Notes under the pieces: model-generated
Seen by the model: only the letters and a program-made list of their open reading frames with translations
Databases searched by the model: none
Told to the model about the DNA's origin: nothing
Translations under genes and position numbers: made by a program
NCBI RefSeq assembly: GCF_037031285.1
Contig: NZ_JAYEZO010000001.1
Span: 868,001 to 932,000, forward strand
Reading direction: 5' to 3'
Length of the DNA stretch: 64,000 nucleotides
From: Halobellus sp. LT62
GTDB lineage: Archaea > Halobacteriota > Halobacteria > Halobacteriales > Haloferacaceae
Shown: positions 58,840 through 64,000 of the stretch, in pieces
Layout: each line of letters begins with the position of its first letter
Position numbering within the stretch: position 1 is the stretch's first letter

Positions 58840-60018
58840 TCACCCGTTCCAGTTCTCCAAACTGGACGCCGTTTCGTCGATTGCGGATTCGAGGTGTTCC
58901 TGTGAAATCCGACGGATCTCGTCGACGTCCCGCGACTCTTTGAGCGCTTTCCGCGCTGCGTTCGCGGCGATGATCTCGAGATCGCTCGAGGAGTACCCCT
59001 CAGTGAGCGCTTTGATTTCATCCCAGTCGATAGACTCGGTGAGCACCGGGCGATTCCGGAGGTGAACGCGGAGGACCGCGGCGCGGGCCGTCGGGTCCGG
59101 CGGCGGGACTTCGATCCGCTCGTCGAACCGCCGCCACGCGGCCCCGTCGATGTCGTCGGGACGGTTCGTCGCAGCAACGACGACAACCTCCTCGCCCTTG
59201 ATCTCGGACATCTCCGTGAGGAACTGCGTGATCATCTGGCTCTCGCTCATCGTTTTTTGCGCACCGCCGCTGCGCTGGGCCGCGATGGCGTCGATCTCGT
59301 CGATGAACAGCAGGCACGGCTGGTTCGCCCGTGCGACCTCGAACAGTTCGGCCACGTTGCCGGCGGATTCCCCGACTAATGAACTCGTGAGATCGGCCGC
59401 GCGCGCCTCGATGAAATTGTAGCCGAGCCGCCCCGCAAGCGCCTGCGTGATGTACGTTTTTCCGGTCCCGGGCGGTCCGTAAAGCAGGACTCCGTTCACC
59501 ACGCCGAGGTCGTACTCTCGATACAGTTCCGGCCGGTTGAGCGGGTCGATCACCTTGTCCTTGAGCGACTCTTTCAGCTCGGTCATCCCCCCGACGTCGT
59601 CGAAATCCATCTCGGGGGGTGCCTGCAGGTACTCGTCGGGATCGGGGGCGTCGTCGTCGTCAGCATCCGACTCGGAAGCGCGATGGGATCCGCCTCCGGA
59701 CCCGCTTCGATCGTCCCCTCCAGAGCCCGTTTTGCTGGTGCTCGTCGCTTCCTCGTCCGATTCTACACTGTCGACGCTGCCGTGTTGGTCCAGTGCCGCG
59801 GCCGCCTGTTCGAGGTTGTCCGCGAGGTTCTCACGCTCCGTGCTGAGACGGTCGCTCGATTCGAGCGTCGCGATCTGTCGCAGGACGTCGGCACACTCGC
59901 GGTAGTATTTCGCGGCCTTCGACGGGTCGTCGTTCTCGCGGGCTTGGTCCGCGATCGCGCGATACTGCTCGTAGTCGTCTTCGAGGAGGTCCTTGTGGGC
60001 CCCGTCTTCGAGTGACAT
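58840..60018 (-). CDS. MIT-like plus AAA ATPase (Vps4/Cdc48-type)
   Basis: A 392-residue protein. Residues about 14-78 form a helical hairpin bundle with the MIT pattern (AIADQARENDDPSKAAKYYR, then ECADVLRQIA and ENLADNLEQAAAAL). After a low-complexity acidic linker comes one AAA domain: DVGGMTELKESLKDKVIDPL, Walker A GPPGTGKT (181-188), Walker B LLFIDEID (239-241), sensor 1 VAATNRPDDID and RRFDERIEVPPPD, close to the form found in Vps4/katanin/spastin. A C-terminal helical lid follows; no separate beta domain is obvious. It stands 18 bases after the ESCRT-III-like gene. The pair MIT-AAA plus basic/acidic helical filament protein is the core of ESCRT-III/Vps4 systems. Confidence 0.8.
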   Translation of the reverse strand: MSLEDGAHKDLLEDDYEQYRAIADQARENDDPSKAAKYYRECADVLRQIATLESSDRLSTERENLADNLEQAAAALDQHGSVDSVESDEEATSTSKTGSGGDDRSGSGGGSHRASESDADDDDAPDPDEYLQAPPEMDFDDVGGMTELKESLKDKVIDPLNRPELYREYDLGVVNGVLLYGPPGTGKTYITQALAGRLGYNFIEARAADLTSSLVGESAGNVAELFEVARANQPCLLFIDEIDAIAAQRSGGAQKTMSESQMITQFLTEMSEIKGEEVVVVAATNRPDDIDGAAWRRFDERIEVPPPDPTARAAVLRVHLRNRPVLTESIDWDEIKALTEGYSSSDLEIIAANAARKALKESRDVDEIRRISQEHLESAIDETASSLENWNG

Positions 60019-60036
60019 AAGCGAGTCCTCCAGCCG

Positions 60037-60720
60037 TTATAACCCGAGTTGATTCTCCGCCTCGTCGAGGTCGTCCATCTCTATGTCGGCTGACACCGCC
60101 TCCTCCTCTTCGACCTGTATCTCCGCGTCCAGATCGACCTGCTCTTCGGACATATTTCCGGCCGCCATCTCCTCCATCTTCTCCAACTCGGCGTCGCCAC
60201 CTTCGACGGACATATCGCTGGACATAATGTCGAGATCCAGACTCTGTTGGACCTCCTGCATCACGTCCATATCGAGCTCGAACTGGATCATCTGATCCAT
60301 CATTTCTTCTTGGACTTGGTCGGCGTTGATATCGTTGTTCTGGAGGATCCCCTCGATGTTCGACTGGTTCGCGCCGTCGTGCATCTCCATCAGCTCGCGA
60401 GCGCCTTCGACGGTGACTACCGTCCCGAGCACGAGGCTGTTCTTCTTGTACTGCTGCTTTTTGATCTTGTACTTCTTCTTGGCCATCTTGGCCTTCTGGG
60501 CGATCCGCTGGCGATCCAGTGAATCGGCCTCAGAGCCCTTTTGAAGCAGCTGTTTGTACTCCTGGGCGTAGTTATCCATCTCCTTTTGGATACCTTGGCG
60601 CTGGCGCTTCAGCCGAATTTTATCCTCTTTGAGGTCTTGGTTGCTGTACATGCTCTCATCGAGCAGCGATTCCGTGTCTGCGGTACCGAAGTAGTTCTGC
60701 AGTGGTTCGCGAAGTTGCAT
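60037..60720 (-). CDS. ESCRT-III/Snf7-like helical protein (candidate)
   Basis: A 227-residue helical protein with a strongly split charge. Residues about 28-95 are basic and form a long helical hairpin (EDKIRLKRQRQGIQKEMDNY, then QKAKMAKKKYKIKKQQYKK). From about 115 onward the protein is acidic, with many Met/Gln/Glu helices (ADQVQEEMMDQMIQFELDMD) and an acidic tail ending EMDDLDEAENQLGL. Basic N-terminal hairpin, acidic regulatory tail and partnership with an MIT-AAA protein are the hallmarks of ESCRT-III proteins. No family call is certain; a generic coiled-coil adaptor is the alternative. Confidence 0.6.
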   Translation of the reverse strand: MQLREPLQNYFGTADTESLLDESMYSNQDLKEDKIRLKRQRQGIQKEMDNYAQEYKQLLQKGSEADSLDRQRIAQKAKMAKKKYKIKKQQYKKNSLVLGTVVTVEGARELMEMHDGANQSNIEGILQNNDINADQVQEEMMDQMIQFELDMDVMQEVQQSLDLDIMSSDMSVEGGDAELEKMEEMAAGNMSEEQVDLDAEIQVEEEEAVSADIEMDDLDEAENQLGL

Positions 60721-60759
60721 TGTTGGTGAACGTAGTGGATGGTCGGCTAACGGTGCGCC

Positions 60760-61041
60760 TCAGAGTTCGGGCTCGATCGCCATTACGGTCGTGACGACGC
60801 CGAGAACAGCGCCCATCGCGGCCGCGAGGACGAGCAGCTTCATCCCTTGGACGGTGACTGTGAGCAGTTGCTCGCCGTATGTCGCTTGGGCGTAAATTAC
60901 GACCCCGCCGAGTCCGATGCCGCCGAACGCGCCGACGGCGAACTGCCGTTCCATCACGACGAAAACGGCGAGCACAAGCAGCGCTCCGAGGATCCCGTTC
61001 AGGATGAACACCCCACCGAGTTCTATTGCTCCAATTGACAT
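60760..61041 (-). CDS. Small membrane protein, first gene of the ESCRT-like operon
   Basis: A 93-residue protein with three hydrophobic segments (about 7-30, 35-50 and 63-90), rich in Gly, Ala and Val, and an acidic C-terminus. It starts the operon 39 bases before the ESCRT-III-like gene. A TATA-like box (61076-61083) lies about 40 bases before its ATG. It may anchor or recruit the filament protein to the membrane. No family is recognised. Confidence 0.65.
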   Translation of the reverse strand: MSIGAIELGGVFILNGILGALLVLAVFVVMERQFAVGAFGGIGLGGVVIYAQATYGEQLLTVTVQGMKLLVLAAAMGAVLGVVTTVMAIEPEL

Positions 61042-61075
61042 TATTCTCGCTAACTAGTAGCACCCAAGTAGACCT

Positions 61076-61083
61076 ACTTAAGC
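61076..61083 (-). promoter_or_regulatory. Promoter of the ESCRT-like operon
   Basis: The minus-strand GCTTAAGT octamer is about 38 bases from the first ATG, predicting a leader of about 10 bases. Confidence 0.45.
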
Positions 61084-61519
61084 TTTCCTTAATACATATA
61101 GATGCTGTCAGAACCGGCTCATCGATACTGGACAGTAGTAACGCCTGTTATCGATGTCTTCGGGGACTAATACGGCCCGACGGGCGGTGTCTCAGGCGTC
61201 ACCGGTCGGTAATCAGAACTTTCAGCTTTCTCGTCTTGATTCAACCTGCCCGTTCTGATAACTCTTGTCCGTTGTGAGTTACGTGTGTGCGTCGAGAGGG
61301 TACACGGACGCCCACTATGTCGGAAAAATTTAATTAGTATGCGGAAAACTCCTCCGTAGGGCGATGACTGCGGGTTCGACAGCCGTCGTTTCGCGAGCGC
61401 TTTCGAGCGGAAACGCCTGTCTGCCCACCACGGAACGGGATCCGTCTGAGATCCCCGCACGGACCACGCAACGTCGACTACCGACTCACCCGATCACACA
61501 ATGATCACACTCCACTACG
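61084..61519. other. Divergent intergenic region
   Basis: About 435 bases between the ESCRT-like operon and the coiled-coil gene. A TATA-like AAATTTAATTAG near 61326-61338 probably serves the plus strand. Between it and the ATG at 61520 lie a hairpin (CGTTTC/GAAACG with an inner pair, 61388-61416) and a 46-codon frame (61364-61504) that I do not regard as a gene. Confidence 0.4.
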
Positions 61520-63517
61520 ATGACTGACTGTACGGACTGGCTCAGCGATCTCACACACGCTGCGGAGATCGTTCTCGACGAGGACCTTGCGGCGTTGGAA
61601 AAGATGCCCGAGAGCTCACGTATCGACCGATACGAGGAGATCAAGGGCAACGAAGAGACGCTGCTGTGGGACTTCAGTAAGGAGTGTTCGGACTTCGTAA
61701 CTGACGCCGAACGGGAACACCTCCGCGGACAGCTTCGGCTGGCGCGCCTGCTCTTGGCGGCGAGTCTCTTCGACGACGGCGACTTGCCCGACGAACTCGC
61801 CGACGACTTCATCGAGGCCGAACTCCGAGCAGTGATCGAGTTCGACGAGTACAAGCAGTTCGACGTCCTCTCCGAGGAGCAGATCGAGGGACGCATCCGC
61901 CGGATGGAAGGTGAGGTGTACGAGCTCGTCACCGAGTACACCTCGACGCAGATCGCGAACATCGACGAGCTCGTCGACAATCCCGACGTCCAACAGGACG
62001 TCATCGAGAAGCTCGTCGACAGATACGACGAGCGTCGGGAGAAGATCAGACAGGGGTTCTTCGTCTACGTGGAGACCCACGGGCTCGAACATATGGTCGA
62101 TGCGATCGAGGACGCGGTCACCGCCGTATCGGCCGCCGCGACGGAACGCGAGACGGTCCGCGACGAACTCCGGACGGATCTCAGCGAGCTGTCGTCGGAG
62201 CTGGCGTCGTCGTACGATCAGCACAACAGACAGTTCCAGCGCGAGGCTCGGCAATTGGAGCAGCAGTTGGCGAGTCCGACGGCCGACGACGACTCCGTCG
62301 CGGCGCAGCTCGAACAGATCCGTGCCGAGCGTGCGGAGGTCTCTCAAGCCGAATCGAGAGCGCTCGAGCGTCTCGATGCGCAAATCGAGCGGACGAACGA
62401 ACTCGAGACGCGCCTCGAACAGCAGGTCTCCGAGCTCGAAGCCGTCAGAGAAGAGACCGCCAATGCGGACCGCGAGGCCGCTCGGAACGAAGCGACTGAA
62501 CTCGTCGAGTCCGAGATCGAGAACCTTCACGAGGAGCAGACGACGATCAGGACGGAACTCGAACGACTGGAGACGAAGCGGGGACAGATCGAGTTACACA
62601 GCGACCGCCTCGACGACCGCGAGGCGGAGTTCGCCGCACAAATCGAGTCGACGGACGCCCCCGTCGACACGGACGCCGGCGCTGGGGTGACGGGAGACGA
62701 GCTCGTCACCGCGACGATCGCCCGGCTCCTCGAACTCGATTACCTCGGGCGCTTCGATACGGCGATGCACGAACTGACGACGCTAAACACCGCCGACGGG
62801 CCGTTCGACGTCCCGGAGGGCTACTGGGACGGGCGCAGTCAACGGACCAGCGACCGCCCGAAGCTGAACGACCTCCTGCTGGCGGGCGAAGAGCCCAGCG
62901 ACTACCCGACGAATCAGACCGCCCGCTACGAGATCACCGATTCGAAGTACTTCGGCCTCGGCGCGGAGACCCGGATGGTGGTCGAGGCGATGGTCTTCGC
63001 GCACTTGGACGCGTACGCGACCAACGAGTTCGACACGCAACCGGCAGACCTCGACGACCTCCTGTCGCTGGTCAACGACGCGGTTTATGAGGCCGAAAAC
63101 GGCGATTACACCTACCTGCTCGCCATCGCGTCACCGACCGGATGGACGGATCGAGTTCGCCGGCAAATCGCGGCCGACGACCTCGCACGGACCCACTACA
63201 GCCGACAGGTGAGCGTCTGCCTCGTCGATCTCCAGTCGGGAGAGCTCATCTACGACGGCTCCGACCCGTTGGTGAGCGAAAACGCCGACATCTTCGAGCC
63301 CGCGATCGACGCCGAGCGGATCGACGCCTGCGAGCGCCTGATCCGCGAGAAGTACCTCGATGACGTGACGTGCGAGAGCGTTCTCCTCGAAGAACTGCTC
63401 GCAGATCACGGAATCGACTCTCACGTGGTCAAACGGGCGTTCAACAGGCTCGAAACCGAGGGCGAGGGCGAACAGCTCTACGTCGACGACGTCGGCCTCG
63501 CGCTCTATCTCGAGTAG
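61520..63517 (+). CDS. Large coiled-coil protein with C-terminal alpha/beta domain
   Basis: A 665-residue soluble protein. Residues 1-200 are helical and acidic. About 205-380 form a long coiled coil (QLEQIRAERAEVSQAESRAL, EQQVSELEAVREETANADRE). About 390-665 form a mixed domain with the segment ETRMVVEAMVFAHLDAYA and a final winged-helix-like module (ERLIREKYLDDVTCESVLLE, then VVKRAFNRLETEGEG). No catalytic motif or family was recognised. It is divergent from the ESCRT-like operon across a shared intergenic region and could belong to it as a scaffold, but no direct link can be shown. Confidence 0.65.
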   Translation: MTDCTDWLSDLTHAAEIVLDEDLAALEKMPESSRIDRYEEIKGNEETLLWDFSKECSDFVTDAEREHLRGQLRLARLLLAASLFDDGDLPDELADDFIEAELRAVIEFDEYKQFDVLSEEQIEGRIRRMEGEVYELVTEYTSTQIANIDELVDNPDVQQDVIEKLVDRYDERREKIRQGFFVYVETHGLEHMVDAIEDAVTAVSAAATERETVRDELRTDLSELSSELASSYDQHNRQFQREARQLEQQLASPTADDDSVAAQLEQIRAERAEVSQAESRALERLDAQIERTNELETRLEQQVSELEAVREETANADREAARNEATELVESEIENLHEEQTTIRTELERLETKRGQIELHSDRLDDREAEFAAQIESTDAPVDTDAGAGVTGDELVTATIARLLELDYLGRFDTAMHELTTLNTADGPFDVPEGYWDGRSQRTSDRPKLNDLLLAGEEPSDYPTNQTARYEITDSKYFGLGAETRMVVEAMVFAHLDAYATNEFDTQPADLDDLLSLVNDAVYEAENGDYTYLLAIASPTGWTDRVRRQIAADDLARTHYSRQVSVCLVDLQSGELIYDGSDPLVSENADIFEPAIDAERIDACERLIREKYLDDVTCESVLLEELLADHGIDSHVVKRAFNRLETEGEGEQLYVDDVGLALYLE

Positions 63518-63661
63518 GGAGAGGCTACTCGAGCGCAATCGGCAGATCGGCTCGTTCTGATCGCTTCGGCCGTCTCTCGTCCGTTCGATGAGAAACGGCG
63601 AGGCGTTCACCTTAGAATTCCGTAATTATAAGTGAATCCTATAGAGTAGTAAACAGTATCT

Positions 63662-64000
63662 ATGGGAACTGCCGAAGAGCAGGTTGGCGGCATCGGGCTT
63701 CGTCCGCCGGGTATCAGGCGGCACCACGTTTGGTTCGCGATTTCTTTCGGAGCCGGGGCGGCGATTCTGCCGCCGACCGGTGCACAGACTATCGCGGGAT
63801 GGGTCGGCGGCGTGGTCGGTTCGTTCGTCGCCGCAATTCTCATCCTCGTGGTGTCCCTCTTCGCCGTTCGCTCGCTCGACGAGTGGCGGCCACCGACTGA
63901 GTCGCGCGAAGGTGTCCCCGACACGCACGTCATCAAAGCCGTGTTCCTCCTGATCTGTGTGCAGTTGTTCGTGTTCGGCACGCAGATTTCGGTTGATTTG
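63662..64000 (+). CDS. Membrane protein, cut by the end of the window
   Basis: A 113-codon open frame running off the window end. It has a polar N-terminus (TAEEQVGGIGLRPPGIRR), two hydrophobic helices (AISFGAGAAILPPTG and GWVGGVVGSFVAAILILVVS), a charged cytoplasmic loop (SLDEWRPPTESREG) and the start of another helix (VFLLICVQLFVFG). A TATA-like GTAATTATAAG near 63630 lies about 30 bases before the ATG. No family can be told from the fragment. Confidence 0.6.
   Translation, partial: MGTAEEQVGGIGLRPPGIRRHHVWFAISFGAGAAILPPTGAQTIAGWVGGVVGSFVAAILILVVSLFAVRSLDEWRPPTESREGVPDTHVIKAVFLLICVQLFVFGTQISVDL

Noticed and set aside
61364-61504. 46-codon frame upstream of the coiled-coil gene
   Set aside because: It spans a hairpin and has no conserved-looking features; more likely part of the leader.

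Overview
The window is from a haloarchaeon. It is GC-rich with acidic proteins, and several genes have TATA-like boxes about 25 bases before a start codon, as in leaderless transcripts. It carries a haloarchaeal chemotaxis set that includes CheF, a proteasome alpha subunit and a HalOD1 protein. No species can be assigned from sequence reading alone.

Region 1 (1-13227) is core chromosome. A cheB-cheA-cheR-cheF operon is divergent from cheW. It is followed by an MFS transporter, a zinc-ribbon protein, a protein with a nuclease-like PD-(D/E)XK pattern, an overlapping thyA-folA pair, a DUF1508 protein, a proteasome alpha subunit and tRNA-Glu(CTC).

Region 2 (13186-55301) is a 42-kb integrated island. 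The last 42 bases of tRNA-Glu plus one base are repeated exactly at 55259-55301, so attL and attR are visible. Two tyrosine recombinases sit at the tRNA end. The island is visibly richer in A+T and is a defence island. It contains a membrane AAA ATPase with a nuclease-like partner behind a structured RNA leader; a DUF2971/HEPN-like pair flanked by a perfect 16-bp inverted repeat; McrBC; a PIN-GNAT-EVE-like protein with an ASCH protein; and an SMC/Rad50-like operon with a membrane protein. It also contains a DUF1156 methylase, a DUF499 ATPase and an SNF2 helicase resembling Hma-type (helicase-methylase-ATPase) loci; a DUF262 protein; an unrecognised two-gene cassette; and several helical or HEPN-like proteins. 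Its right part holds a predicted 180-nt structured RNA, a repeat-rich 1.1-kb non-coding stretch, a second RNA-like element and several very small genes.

Region 3 (55302-64000) returns to GC-rich sequence. It holds what I consider the most interesting cluster: a Ser/Thr kinase convergent with an operon for a small membrane protein, a basic/acidic ESCRT-III (Snf7)-like protein, an MIT-like + AAA (Vps4-like) ATPase, an FHA-like protein and a PP2C phosphatase. The gene set suggests a phosphorylation-controlled membrane-remodelling machine. A divergent coiled-coil protein and a membrane protein cut by the window end follow.
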